A DNA stretch of 64,000 nucleotides from Cyathus striatus (lineage: Eukaryota > Basidiomycota > Agaricomycetes > Agaricales > Nidulariaceae). Shown here in pieces: positions 33,601 through 46,184 of the stretch. A program made the position numbers and the translations under genes. A model generated the notes under the pieces. That model did no database searches. It was not told the DNA's origin and worked only from the letters and a program-made list of their open reading frames with translations. The stretch is from positions 1,116,001 through 1,180,000 of the forward strand of contig JAOVFP010000006.1 in the NCBI GenBank assembly GCA_025738555.1, written 5' to 3'. Position 1 is the stretch's first letter. The number at the start of each line of letters is the position of its first letter.

Positions 33601-34769
33601 CAATGTTCGGATTTGAACAGATGTCTGCATATATGCGCGTGAACACAGTCAGCAATAACGGAGCTAAGTATGTGCAATGGACGCACTCCAAACATCTGCA
33701 ATGCATCTACGACTTCCTTGTTCAACTCAGTAATACGGGAAACTATTTCATTCCGTTTCAGATAGCGCATAAGGAAAGGGATGCTACTCTGCTGTTCTGC
33801 TAATTTCAAAACATTGGTGAACACTCTATGTATATTGCGATTAATTCTCATTTGGAGACAAGTACAGATGACAGACAAACCTATTAAGAGAATCAAGAGG
33901 CTGAGAAAGTTCTTCAATGGCCGCCCTTCCCGCATCCTCGATTTCTTGCCAGACGGAAAGTAAAGCGTTGGCACATCTTTGCGTCAAACGAAGGAAAGCA
34001 AGTCGATTTGTCTATGAATCGGCGATAGTCACATTAAATGCACGTCAATATAATGTAGAACACGTACTCCAACAAGCTGAACTGCATCCCATATCTTGAG
34101 TAATGTCGAAGCAATTGGCTGTAGGCCGGGAATAGGAACGAAGTTTGCGAGCTGTAAACCGGTTACTAAGATTTCCTTGGCTACCAAACCAGCTGTTCCA
34201 AGCACGGAAGCAGCTACCTGTGCGACACTCTGAAAACATTCGAACATAAGGATGACATTCAAACAGCGACAGCGGTGAGCACAAACCTTCCGAGTACATT
34301 CCCAACCATCTCTTTGTTCGTCAGGAATATTGAAATCGTCGACACCCTCATGACCCCATGGCCGTGGTAGAATCTCAATCTTTTTCCACCAACTCGATGG
34401 CTCATTGTTCCGTATGGTAGATGTTTCGTCGTGCTGCTCCTTATAACTGTCATGGATGTTACTGAAAGAGCGAGCCCTCGCCCTAAATGAAACGCTAAGA
34501 TCAGTAGGGAGGTCCAAAGATGACGAAGGGGAAGTCGCGTTTGTTTGGTCAATAGGACCCAGCCGATTCAACGGGTGTGCTAGAGGTGTAGACGTTTCGA
34601 TTAACATAGAGTCAGAGTTGGATTGAATACGAAGAGGAGATGAAGATCGTGAGCGAAGAGAACCATCCCGTTCATTGCTCCTGCAGACAGAGGAGTTCCT
34701 AGAAATGGTGGGACAACCATCTCTAGTGGATACACACGAAGGATAGACTCGATTTCGAGGAGTAGACAT
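30606..34769 (-). CDS. MLKL-like N-terminal helical domain + TKL kinase + conserved C-terminal domain (probable frameshift)
   Basis: Large multi-exon signalling gene of about 1,200 codons. The N-terminal ~160 residues are disordered and Ser/Arg-rich. A helical domain like the fungal MLKL_NTD/HeLo-like four-helix bundle follows: FVPIPGLQPIASTLLKIWD, RCANALLSVWQEI, PFLMRYLKRNEI, SVQIRTLKLVQL. The kinase has glycine loop IGMGFFSDVYKG, VAIKVL, HGDLKASNVLV (HGD for HRD), ISDFGQSE and RWQAPEL, so all catalytic residues are present. An in-frame splice near 31860-31925 leads through a Pro/Ser linker to a C-terminal domain (LPLWDPTSVELG, DVGYLSKPRGKFVTLFNAF, RRYSFPLRAGNKGAYM, QKEDLFLVIGALQ) of a type that also occurs in other basidiomycete proteins. 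A one-base shift is needed at 31417-31419. By analogy with MLKL and fungal HeLo/HELL proteins a role in regulated cell death is possible, but inferred. Confidence 0.85.
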
Positions 34770-35685
34770 TATACGAGAGGAAGAATTAAAGCGCTTTCTA
34801 GTTATATAAGAATAAAGACTGTATTAAAGGGAGGCAGAATTGAAACTTGGAAGTCCAAGTACAAGAACTTCAGCGGACGCGTTTCGCGCGCGCAGGGATA
34901 TTTATTTAGATCCGTGGGAAAATAAGACCAATTAGAATGTTGTCAATCTAGATAGTTGTCGACTCCATTTTACTCGTTGAGTTGGCGCTGGCAGCGGCAG
35001 AACATCTTCCAGTCAGTGCTTTTTGGCGCGTTCTGTGATATGTAGACGACAGTCCTCCAGTTCGTCACTAGACTCTATATCTTTGTCACCAATTTCTGAA
35101 TATCAGCGGACGTCAGTCTCATACGCTTCGATTCCAGAAGCGATTGAAATGAAGCGACAATGAAGCGAAGCAATAAAATATCTCAAGCTCAAGTGCTGCC
35201 AAAGTGCTGGACAATAACAACTTCGTACTTACCTCTTTTTTATGTATGCTCAACGGTCAGCACCTCCATAAAAATGAACAGATATCTATGATCTATCGTG
35301 CAAAGGAACACCAAGTTAGGCCGTAGGACTGAAGGTTGTATACTTGGTTTACATGTCAGAGGTCAAGCATGCATATTTTCCCAAGTAGCTCAGTTCTCCG
35401 TTTATGAAGACCACTTGTCATGTACCTCGCTAACGATCAGGCCTTGGATCCGACAACCAAATTGCACTCGAAACTACTTATATCAGTTCTGGATACCTTC
35501 GAGGCTCGAGATTATATATACATAAATTTAACTGCCCAACGTCCATTCACATAACGAAGAATCTACCTAGTAACTAAATGTAACAACTACTGATAATCTC
35601 TTAAACCAATGCCAAATTTGCAAAAAGAAAAATCTATATGTAAATGCAACACGACTGAAACATGCATAAAACAATAATTAAACAT
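34770..35685. other. Intergenic region upstream of the TKL gene
   Basis: Contains the TKL-gene promoter, including ACGCGT at 34877-34882 in a CG-rich patch (gtttcgcgcgcgcagg), and the 3' region of the RasGEF gene. From 35000 to 35680 no gene is supported. Confidence 0.45.
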
Positions 35686-38600
35686 CTAGTCAGAGTACAT
35701 GGCGAGTGCTCTTTGGAGAGTTTCAGCGTCCAAGCCCCGCAGACGAAGGCACTTCTGGAATAAACGCTTGTCCACTTCGCTGAATTGCACACGGCTTGCT
35801 AGATGCTGCCCTGCTACGAGGGACTTTATAACACCTGCTATCATACGTTGCTTGTGGACATTGATCAGTGGCTCAAGATGCATAGATGGTGGTAACGGGG
35901 CAAGAGCAGAGAAAACTTCGGGATGTGCGAGAGGTTCGAAGTTCGAAGTCACAGGATCAATGCCAACAGACTCATTAGGGGAAGTAGGATCAATGAGATC
36001 AGGGAGCTTGCTGAGTCGGTGAAGTTGCGATAGGTATATGCCTGCATTGAGTCACACAGTTAGAATGGTACACATTTGAAATGAAACAAGAGAACTCTAC
36101 CGATAAAGGGTATACATGCAGTAGGAATATTTGGTCTGGCATCCGAGCCTGTTCTGGCTCTCGTGGATGGATCAGTCCCACCACCACTTGCGATCGACGC
36201 TGCATGGGAACTGGCTTCCAGCGGTTTGGCGTCAACAATGGATTCTACGGCATCTCTCATAAATTTGAAGTCATCCACATTCGATGTAAATTTTTTCAGG
36301 TCTCTGAAAACCCGGCTTTCAAACATGCCAATGCGGTTCCAGCCGATTCGTCTCATAGCTCTGGTGACCCATTCACTCTGTAGTGCAGTTATAATTGCCG
36401 TTAAAGTAGTAAAGTTACTAAGCCCATAAGCTTTCCAAGCTATGCGGATGAACTTCCCTGCCACTAGTGGCCGCTCACTGGGCTGAGTGAGAACAATTTC
36501 AGATATAATGAAATTAGCCATCAGGTTGAAGCGTGCTCGCACGACCCCAAGTGCACTGGTCTTATTTGGATACCGTCGAAGAGCCTTCCAAGTTGCTCTA
36601 TCTTTCAAGTATTGTACCCAGTCAAGAACGTCCACTTCTTCGCACCCCATCCAGTCATCCAGCACGAGTTCCTCGAACTTTATACCCATGAAGAGTTCAC
36701 GATCGATCATAGAGAAATGCTCTGCAAGGGCTTGAGCACGATAGTTGAGGATGAATGATCGATGAATTTGAGGAATACTTGAGGAGGTCACAAACTTGGA
36801 CACTACCATCGGTCCCGAAGGTGTCACAACAGGGGGCTCAGGAGGCATCCGGCTCTCCAGTATCTCAGATGGAATTGCGGGTTCTGGTTCTGGCTTAACA
36901 TTGGCAGATCGAGGCGGCGCATCCAAACCAGGAGGAGAAATATTATGCGATACTTGTGTAGGAACGGGGGTAATAGCAGCCTCTGTCACGTCTTGGGTAT
37001 CATTATTGGTATCATCAACAGAATCATCTTGTGTCTCAGTCGACGTCTGGGAAACGTCAATGCCGGATTCATTTTGCTGCTCGCCATAATCATCGTTACT
37101 ATTTTCCTCGTCGCTGTCGTCCATAGGGAATCGAGGCTCCTCGTCTTCATAGTCGCCTTTTGCCAATCGCTCTTGGATAGCACGTACCCATCCGTCTACC
37201 TTCAAAACCTTTTCTTGTTGTTTCTCGGGATTGATCTGACCTTCCAAGCGACGAAGAGCTGCCTCAGCGTCACCGGTTTCCTCATCGTCACTCAAAGAAT
37301 CCACCAGAGCGTTCATTTGCCATTGCTGGATACTGCCACCGATTCCATTAAAAGAGGCTGATGATGACGACTCGGAAACCATCGACTCATGAGAGATAAT
37401 ACCCATTGACGATACTTTAGACTGACGCACAAACTCAAAGTCGCGTCTCATAGGAAGCTTGCGCGGAGGCCGCCGTAGACCTGGTGGAGCATTAGGGATC
37501 CCATGGATATCTGAGGAAGTATCGGATAGATCTAGATCATCGATGGAAACAACGTCGAATTGCCAGTGGTTCTCTAATGGACGTGCGAATGTTGGCATAA
37601 CACCTTCCGCGAGTGGAGAACCAAATGAATCAGTAGAATTTGATCGGAATGACTGAGCACGACCTGGAGAGCCATCAGGTTGAAGGAGACTCTGTGTATT
37701 ACTATGAATAGAAGACGAATCTTGAAGGTCAGTTGACCCGGTTACAGAAGGAGGAACATCTACACTCTCATTCGCCGATTCAGCGTAGCTAGGAGGGTGA
37801 TTAAGAAGAGGTGCTTCAGGGGAGACAACAGAGGCATTAGTTTCAGCAGAGTGCAGGGCCTGAGTCGGTGTTGTAGGAGACTCGCTGCTACTAGAAGCTG
37901 GAGCTTGCAGTCCATGGCTTTGAGGTAGCTGTAGGACCGATGGCTGCGGGCTTACCAGATCCAGATGTGTGGATCGAGAAGCTGTTGAAGGAGGGCTTAT
38001 CTGTTGACTAGAGGGTCGGTTGAACGACGACGGTGGCGGGGGCCTTGAAGGTGTGAATGAAGAAGGAGCCATCGGGAGTACCGTCTGCAGGCCCATACCA
38101 GTGGGTAAAGATTTGGTCGGTTGAGACATCTTCAGATATTGCTCAACGCCGCCATACGTAAGAAAATCCCGCGTAGAAACCTGTTCAAGATCAAACGCTG
38201 ATACATCAGCACATGCAGCCAATGAACTGCGAGTGACGGAACGCGAATTCAAGACTCGCGTCCAGCGTCCCAGTCTGCCAATCGTTTTCACAAAAGCACG
38301 AGATATCGCATTGTTGTGAGAGGGAAGCACAACAGGTGGTTGCATAATAGGCGTTTCCCCTTCCACAGTTGGTCCTGGTGCATGATCAGTACGTTGTAAA
38401 ATATTGAAGGAAGTCAGTGGGAGCGATGCGGGGCGACCAGATGTTAAACCACTGCCAACATGGGCTACTCCGAGATGTGCATTGGCAGGATCCTGTGAGA
38501 ATCGATACGTCTCGGGATCAGAGCCCTGGATAGGAACAAAGTCAAGGTCAAGTTCTGTATCGTCATCCTCAGCGGATGCTCTCCTTGTTGCCTCTGCAAA

Positions 38601-41233
38601 CATTTCTCCGAGCAACTGCTCCTTACGCCCTAACGAGGACTTGGAGTTCTCGTTCTTGGGTCTGGAATCTGCAGCTGCACCAGAGTGCATCTGCTTGCAT
38701 TCCTTCGCCACTTTTATCAGTCGCTTTACAATATCCTTCAACGCAATTAGTTTTCGATTTTAAGTCCGGGGTCTAATGCGAACTTACTCGGGCATCAGGA
38801 AGTCGTTGCAAGATAGGGTCCCGAATCAATGTATTCAACCAGTCCGCAAGAAGTAGTCTCAATTCGCGACTCGGCAGAAAGTCAACTGTGAAAAAAGTCA
38901 AAAGCCAATACCGAATAGCCACAAATGTCCGCACGCGGACGATCCTTCTAGTTTTCTCCTGGCTGGGTGAGGAAGGCTGCTGCAATGCCCAGTGAAGTCT
39001 GCAAATAAGAAAATGACACAGATCAATCGCAGTGACGTATGTCCTGTACGTCAAGAAAAAGTCCAAGAGTTCATCGTAGTTCAAGTCACTCGTCAGCTGT
39101 GCGATCCAGCGCTCGATTGTAGCCGCAACTAGTATTTTGTCCGATGTACCAGACGCTTGAACAGTGGGCGGTTCAGGAGCCTTGCCTTTAGCCGCCTTGC
39201 TTCCTCTTCGCTTTGTGCTCGACGCAGGTGTAGATGAGACACCAAAGCTTTCGCGTGACGCAGAAATGTCATCCCTATCCCACTCTGGCTGTATTTCGCC
39301 CCAGATGACAAACCGGGGGTCATTCCGTGGTGCAGCCGTCTCGTCAGCCGAGAATGACATCTTCACGGTAGCCCCGGTTGACTCCGGAGAAAGCTTATCA
39401 GGAAGAGGAAGTCCCTTAAAAGTCTGAAGGACGTCGAACACGTCTGTAGAATAATGAGCATACATTGCTGTCTCAGGAGAAGGCCCGTAGCCAGATTCTG
39501 AAACGCTTTGATCTTGTTCCGAATTTCCGTCTGGGACCTCTGAAGCTGTGGACCCGTCGCCTTCACTGGGAGGAATTAAATTAACGGATGGTGGAATCAA
39601 AGGCTCTCCGCACGAAGGTCGATCCACCCCGACCTCTTCCACAATGGCATCCGGTGTAGCTGGTGAGTCTCTCCCTGGTCGACCCATTAGATCACCCTGC
39701 TTCATTGTTAACCCTGACTCGAATGACTGGACCTCCCTCAGAGAGCGGATAGAAGGAGGAAGGAATTCAGGCGGAGGAAGTGGTGCAGGTGACTCGAAAG
39801 TGACGCCAACCCCAAACGGGTTAATCGCAGACCGTGATTTTCCATGTTCAGCACTCTGCGCCGAGAAGCTCGAAGATGTGGTCGCTGATGTAGGAACTGA
39901 CCACTCCATTAAATCCCCAAATATATCCCCAATTTTAGTAGGAGTCGCGTATCGCGCACTAACAGCGGAGAATCGGGAGACATCACCTGACGTTACGCTA
40001 TGCGAATGAGTGCGGCCAGGATATGGAACTGTTGGTCCGGCTGCTTGCACGCTACCAACTGCAGTACTAACCAAGTCTGGAATAGAGCGCGTCTTTCTCA
40101 GCTTCTTCGTTGGACCGGATGTAGTATGAGGCCGAGAACTGGTGCTTGACTTGTGGAATTGTGGAAGAAGACTCATTCGTGACCGCCTGGATTGCTTTGG
40201 AGAGGAAGCATCGCTGGAAATTGAAGCCTTCGATTGTACGAGGCGATCCTCCGCATCCACACCAGGTGCTGCTGGAGCTGGCATTTCGCGGTGACTAAAG
40301 AATCGATCCAGGGAAAATCAGGTTGGTCGTCGGCAAATGAAGATGATTTTAAAAAAAACGTACCTAATGCGGTACATCTCCTTTCCATGCTGATTTATGA
40401 AGCCAGTAATTGTATAAGGTGTACGTACTGACGGCCCGACACCAAACTGTTGATCCAACCTCCGTTTCAACAAATGCGCTGCAGGTCCAGAAGATGTTTC
40501 CACATAAGTTCTATCAGCTGAGTGAGTAATAGTGAGTCAGTAGGTCTACAGGTACTAAGCAGCATGTCAATCTTACCTGCAATAGATATGTCAGCTGCCG
40601 CGATTTCCGGTGGAATTGCGTCCGGACTTGCTCCATTGTCAATAATATCAGAAAAAGTGTACGGCATTGCTGGATTAAGAGGAAGCACAGGTATTGGGAG
40701 CATGTAGGGATTTGCGAAATGATCATTGGAGGGCGCGGACTTTATGGGAGACGCAATCGTAATATGTGAGCCATTGGATGTAGCAGGTTCTTGGGTGGTA
40801 GAATCAGCCATAGTATCGAGCACGCCAAGATCGGCTATGGTGCACAACGCATCGGTTAATTGAGAGATTAGCAGCAGACCATCGATGCGCATGGATACTC
40901 ACATGCTGTGCCGCTGCCTACAGCTGAGATGACGAGGGGAGGGATCAATGAAGGCTCTGGATCACTTGGATGGGCACCCAGCGGTGATGTCGGGATGGGG
41001 CAACGGTCAGAAGGAGTGGCATCGACGACGAGGAGGGTATCCGGAGTGGTTCCAGGGAAGGTTGAGAGTGCAGGGTTTGATGACAGTTGTGCGCTGAGGT
41101 CAGTGGAAGAGATGGACTTGAGCGCTTCAGGAAGAGGGATCTGGGGAGGAGATTGGGATACGCGGGGTTCGGCATGAGGTTCGGATGGCGAGGGGTCTGA
41201 GGACTCTGACAGCGAGGCTGGAGCTAAGGACAT
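35686..41233 (-). CDS. LTE1: Ras-family guanine nucleotide exchange factor, Lte1-like
   Basis: Very large GEF (about 1,700 residues, six main exons). The start is MSLAPASLSESSD at 41233. The RasGEF N-terminal (REM) domain lies at about 38.8-39.2 kb: IERWIAQLTSDLNYDELLDF, FLTYRTYVTAIDLCHFL, RVRTFVAIRYWLLTFF, LADWLNTLIRDPILQRLPDA. A long Ser/Pro-rich, acidic central region follows, then the catalytic CDC25 domain at 36.1-36.8 kb: LAEHFSMIDRELFMGIKFEE, LDWVQYLKDRATWKALRRYP, FNLMANFIISEIVL, AGKFIRIAWKAYGLSNF, AIITALQSEWVTRAMRRIGW, ACIPFIGIYLSQLH. The REM - long linker - CDC25 order is that of yeast Lte1, a mitotic-exit regulator at the bud cortex. Assignment to Lte1 rather than another RasGEF is by architecture, not alignment. 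Confidence 0.9.
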
Positions 41234-42371
41234 GGTGAAAGGAAGATATGCAGAAATTGGGGTATTGGGCAAAGACACAGAATGGTAAGTGCGAAGAGGG
41301 TCAACAAGACATTCCAAAGAGGAGCTTCAGAGAGAGTGGAGAGCTGAGCGCAGAGCGGACAAGCAGTACTGAAGTCGGCGGGGCTGGGGTCTTGTTGGAT
41401 GGGATGGAGGGAGAATAGGCAGGAATGGTAATCAAGGAGAAGGATCTCAAGCGCCAGCAAGAAGAGTCGAATAAAGCGTGAAGCGTGTGCGAGTCGATAA
41501 AGTACGTGGATCGTCGAGGTCGTCAATGGGAAGCAGGTCCTTGAAGGCTGGAGGTTGCACGAGAGCGAGGGGCGGGAGAACAAGCAAATCAACAGAGATA
41601 ATATAATTATGTTATACTACTACTTTTCCACGTGCTCGGCTACCATCCACAATCTCTCCTCAAACATTTTCAACATTTGGTGGGAAAACGTGCCTTGAGC
41701 TTGATTCTTCAACTCGTGCCCACAGAGAAGTGCATAACACGTCCGCAATCAGCATAAGGACCAGCGAACATATAACTCAATTTATATCTGTTCCCAATGC
41801 ATTTCTCTCCATCCGAATTGTGTTCACTTTCATGTCAAGTTAACTTATGGAATCATCATAATCATCATCATAATAATAGATATCACTTGTAAGCATCGCC
41901 TGTACCATCTGCATCAATCTTCGGCGTTCGCAGAGGTAAAATGCACCGTAAATATCGACGACTTTTAGTCGTGATCTTGAAGCGGTGTTTTTGCCAAATA
42001 TCTTGCCTGCATTTGGAAACTTAAAGAAAGACTCTAAAAGGACAATACTTAGTTAGGGAACTACAAGATGGTTATTTTCAATTGAGAGGAACACATCTTA
42101 CACAAATTTAAAATATTCAACAAGCGCAGCGTACACCCTGAACGTTAACGTTGAACACGGACGAGTAAAGGGAAAGCTTCAATGCAGATTTCTAGAGCCT
42201 CGAGTTTGGCTGAACTTTGGCGGGATCACGACATGTCACAGTCACTCTCATACAGGACGCGTCTGTGACATCTCCTTTCATTTCGACCCTTGTCATTCCC
42301 TTGTCCCAGCGCCGACCCCATCTTCATCTACGCCACTTCTTCCCTCTCTCGCATCATCCAACCTATCCAGC
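41234..42371. promoter_or_regulatory. Divergent promoter region between RasGEF and ASF1
   Basis: About 1.1 kb between divergent starts. CACGTG lies at 41639-41644 and ACGCGT (MluI cell-cycle box, 115 bp before the ASF1 ATG) at 42257-42262. The central part near 41850 is AT-rich (atcatcataatcatcatcat). No gene was found within it. Confidence 0.5.
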
Positions 42372-43122
42372 ATGTCTATTGTTACTATACGAGTACGTTT
42401 CTACCTTTAAATTCTATATTCACTGCAATAGCCAACACTGCTACACCAGAATGTGGAATTCATGAACAACCCCGCGCGTTTTTCAGACGTGTACCGCTTT
42501 CGCGTCACCTTTGAATGCATAGCCCCTCTAAAAGACGGTGTGTTTACCATTATGTATATAATGGTTATGGCTGATTGATATTCCCCCGACAGACCTCGAA
42601 TGGAAACTGATCTACGTATCATCACCCGGAAACGAAGAACTTGATCAAGAGCTGGACGACTGCCTAGTAGGACCAGTACCAGTGGGTGTCAATTCCTTCG
42701 AATTTGAAGGCTCAGCACCGGATCCGTCAAAAATTCCGCCAGAAGATGTTTTAGGGGTGGCAGCGCTTATATTAACAGGTTCATACAATGACCAGGAGTT
42801 CGTGCGGGTGGGATATTATCAAAACACAGAGTATGATAATGAAGAGATGAAAGAGACTCCTCCGCCGAAGATCATGTTCAATAGATTGGTGAGGGATATT
42901 AGTTTGAAGCCTCGAGTTACCCGATTTCAGATAAAGTGGTGAGTACTTTCCGCTATGGCGCTCAGGTCTGTGGGGAAACTGATGCTTATATAAAGGGATG
43001 TATCACCTCCTTCCGCTGCCTCTATCGGTGCAGCTGCCTCCGCTCCTGTACCGTCCGCGAATGATCTAGACGATGGCATGGAAGTAGACGGATCCGGAAA
43101 CAAACCTAACGGTGTATCATAG
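42372..43122 (+). CDS. ASF1: Histone chaperone Asf1
   Basis: H3-H4 chaperone acting in replication-coupled and replication-independent nucleosome assembly. Exon 1 is only seven codons (MSIVTIR); the next begins NVEFMNNPARFSDVYRF after caccag. Further blocks are FRVTFECIAPLKDDLEWKLI, YVSSPGNEELDQELD, GPVPVGVNSFEFEGSAPDP, PPEDVLGVAALILTGSYNDQ, EFVRVGYYQNTEY and RVTRFQIKWDV. All are characteristic of the Asf1 immunoglobulin-like core, which is complete. The C-terminal extension is short and acidic (SANDLDDGMEVDGSG) and ends NGVS at TAG 43122. Introns fall at 42393, in LKD, and at the W of QIKW. The gene converges with MCM10, leaving 264 bp between stops. Confidence 0.96.
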
Positions 43123-43386
43123 CAAGCTTATATTGTATTTTTCCTTGTTATACACTACCATGTTCTCGCAGAGCTGCTCTCTTATGACTTTTCAGCGAAA
43201 ATCGAGTATTGTCGTCGTTGTATCGAACGTTGACAACTGGTATTTGAATCCGAAAAATTCATTTTGTTGTCAACAATTGGCCAAGTTAAGCTCTTGTCGT
43301 ACCAAGCATCTTGATTCTTGGGTATCTCTGATTCTATATGAAACGTAACGAAATACAATTACAGTGTGCATTTATTTGGAGATGCT

Positions 43387-45706
43387 CTAATCGTCGTCCA
43401 AATCAATCATCTTTGAGGTCAAATTGTCATTTGGTATATCTGAAAGAAGAACTTTCCGAGCAATGCTGGCTTCCTTAGTTTGCGTTGGTACAACAACACC
43501 AGAGCGAATTTTGGGACCAGGACGAGGACCAAGCGCAACTTCCTTCCTTGATTTGCGTATGCCATCCAGCGCTTCCAACTAATGTGATAACTGTGAGTCA
43601 AGGCCTACACAGTAGTTGCAAACAACTCATACATACCTTGTCCTGGATATGACGTTCATTAGAACGAGTCTGCCCGGCTTTTACGGTAGGATCGAAACCG
43701 AGGTTCTTGATAATTTCAGCCGTATACGACGATTTAATTTTGCTAGAAGCAGCAGACATCGAATCCTCCTTACTAGCTTTGCCTTCAGACATGGTATCTT
43801 TTGACTTCTTCCGGCCAATATTTTCCCCGTCTGGTTTCTTGAATTCTCGTGCCTTCATTACTGCCTTCATGCCTTCTTTGTCTCGTTCAAGTAGCGTTTT
43901 TAAGGCTTTATCTGTATCTTTAAGTTTTCGTTTTGCCCTTGCCTGACCTTCACGACCGATATTCTCCGTAGTGTAGAGCGTCCTGGGATCAGTGTTGGTA
44001 CCACTGACTACGTGCCCAGAGACAACATAAGTTGAGTCACGGGAAGACATATTTTCTTCCAGCGGTTTGAGTCCCCATTGTTTAGCGGGGTCATAAGCAA
44101 ACTTCCTTTTTGCCGTTGATGTTGTTGACATGCCAGAAGTTCTGGGATCGATATGAGCAAGACTTTACGCAGGTGAATAAATGAACAACGTGCCCTACTG
44201 AGAATTCTGCGCGACCAGCCCTCTGTCGCTGAACTGCAGCTTGCATATGGTACTCGCACACCTCGCCAACTCTCTTGTCGCACCAACTACCACATGGTTT
44301 ACCGTCTTTCTTTTGAGCAGTACACATGCCTAGATCTTTGGACTTTCCAATTACTAATATAGAAGCTGCAGACTCTGGAGTGACAGCAAGGATATTATTT
44401 ACTGGATGGGGGGAGTCATTCGCTCGCTGTTGATGTAGTTGTCAGGAATGACAGAGCAACGAATATAGAACGAATACATACTTGAAATGGTTTTAGAATC
44501 TTGGGGTTAAGCAATGCAATGACATCGCCTTCCTTGACCTTGGCCATAGACTCGAATGCACCCCGACTTCCACCTTTATACAACTTACGAGCCTTCTCAC
44601 CATCCTCTTTCGTGGTAAGGTCAAATCCGTCCGATTCAAAGAGGAGCAAGGATAGGAAAGCATCACCTCGAATAACAGCCTTACTGCCGGTGGCTGAAGA
44701 TGCAACCCTTGCCCCGAAGTCGATTAACTTCATGTTGACATACTTCTTCCCGGTCGCTTTGGGCGCTTCATCTTTCTCTTTCCCTTTCCCTTTCCTCGAT
44801 TTATTGTGGTAATCACTGTCCTCGTTTCCAAAGGCCACAGGAGCACGGGTAAACTTGACGGGACCCCTTTCAGCAACAACAGCAATCGTTATCCAATCAC
44901 CAGGAACAGGGATATCATATCCTTGTTTATCGGGGAGTAATCGTATGCATGAATAGAGACGGGATGGCGAAAGGTAGTAACGACCATAAAGATGGTCTTG
45001 TAAGTCATCATATGGAACTATTCTAGAGCTAAAATCAAGTATTAACTACAGCCATCATGCATTGCAGAAAACATACGATAATCTTATTCCAGAGTTGGGC
45101 TCCAGCTGTTCGAACTTCAGATCATTACTAGGCGGGCTATGTTCATAAGGACCGGGTTTCAGTTCTTCTATCAGGGCGAGGTTTTCATCGCGTTGATTGG
45201 TATAAGACTGTGCACTATCATTGGATATCAATTTGGGCGTGTCCGTAAAAGCTGTGGTACGTTGTGTAGGTTCGGTCTGTACAGTTTCAGTCAGCCTGTT
45301 GATAGCAGATAATTTGCTTAGTAGGTTGGAGGGAGCGCTTTTGGCAGGTAAATAATATTTTTCAGGTCCAAGCAAGTTTTTCTTGGGAATGGCAGGAGTT
45401 ATGCGTGGAAGCACTCCTGGAATGACAGGGCGTTTATCATGGTTCAGTTTCCGCCTTTTCTCTACACAGGTATGTTAGTCAATGTCACAGAGCGGGAGAG
45501 AAAATTACCTCACTTGGAGACGGCGTAGGAGGAACTAGGACGGTTGGTTCGGGCTGCTTTCGTTTAGGCGATGTCGGACACGCAACTGTAACAGAAGGCT
45601 CTGTATCTGGAATTTGCGCTAGTTGCGCTTGTAAGGCTGCAATCTGTTTCTCGAGTTCCACCTTCTTCTGTCTTTCCTCTTCTACCCTGCTAGTGGAAGA
45701 ATCCAT
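43387..45706 (-). CDS. MCM10: DNA replication initiation factor Mcm10
   Basis: Replication-fork factor that helps activate the CMG helicase and recruit Pol alpha. The N-terminus is a coiled coil (RVEEERQKKVELEKQIAALQ). After a Pro/Ser linker comes the OB-fold region (SRIVPYDDLQDHLYGRYY through DWITIAVVAERGPVKFTRAP, VNMKLIDFGARV, FLSLLLFESDGFDLT, MAKVKEGDVIALLNPKILKP). The zinc motif is CTAQKKDGKPCGSWCDKR ending VCEYH, the family's CCCH arrangement. A basic C-terminus follows (AKRKFAYDPAKQWGLKPLEE and Lys-rich stretches), ending SKMIDLDDD. At least five exons are needed. An ACGCGT and a CACGTG lie about 100-125 bp upstream. Confidence 0.94.
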
Positions 45707-45802
45707 AGTGTGAAAGATGCAGAGGACAATAAACTTGGTTCGGGATGAGGACCGTCAAAGTCTTGCAAGGGACGCTCAAGTAATGCGTGACGATTTCACG
45801 CG

Positions 45803-45835
45803 ACGCGTTTATTTACGCAGGCTACACAGCACGTG
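45803..45835. promoter_or_regulatory. MluI cell-cycle box and E-box upstream of MCM10
   Basis: ACGCGT at 45803-45808 is about 100 bp before the MCM10 ATG and is preceded by tttcacgcg, an MBF/E2F-like run. CACGTG lies at 45830-45835. MBF drives G1/S genes in yeasts, and MCM10 is a replication gene. Function is inferred. Confidence 0.45.
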
Positions 45836-45911
45836 TTGTAAGTAACACACAGTTAGTATTACCAAAATAAGTATATTTCATTGTTGATTCATTGTAGTAC
45901 TTACTGCAAAC

Positions 45912-46184
45912 TTACCGTAGAATTTGAACGCTTTTATCTATCCACACATTTAAATACAAAATGTGCTTGTTCTCATTTAGTAGTCTACATATACAATATA
46001 TATTTATATTAATAAGTACCTGATACTTTTGTAACGTTTGCATGCAGCATAACCGGCACATCGGCACTACGGCCTGATTAGGATCGATCAGCTTCCCACG
46101 GATGACTCGCTCGACTGTTTCAAGCTGAGATTGAACCCATCTCAGCGAAGCTTTCCTCCACAGGGTCCACGAAAAAGTTGACAT
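45912..46184 (-). CDS. Possible small unknown protein or fragment
   Basis: Ninety codons starting MSTFSWTLWRKASLRWVQSQ. The first 55 residues look coding-like (amphipathic, with CRLCCMQ), ending at a donor-like cag-gtactt. The remainder is AT-rich and intron-like. No downstream exon or family was found. It lies upstream of MCM10 on the same strand. Confidence 0.22.
   Translation of the reverse strand: MSTFSWTLWRKASLRWVQSQLETVERVIRGKLIDPNQAVVPMCRLCCMQTLQKYQVLININIYCICRLLNENKHILYLNVWIDKSVQILR

Noticed and set aside
35699..41177. Several plus-strand frames of 60-150 codons across the RasGEF locus
   Set aside because: All are antisense to the RasGEF exons, which carry unmistakable REM and CDC25 motifs.
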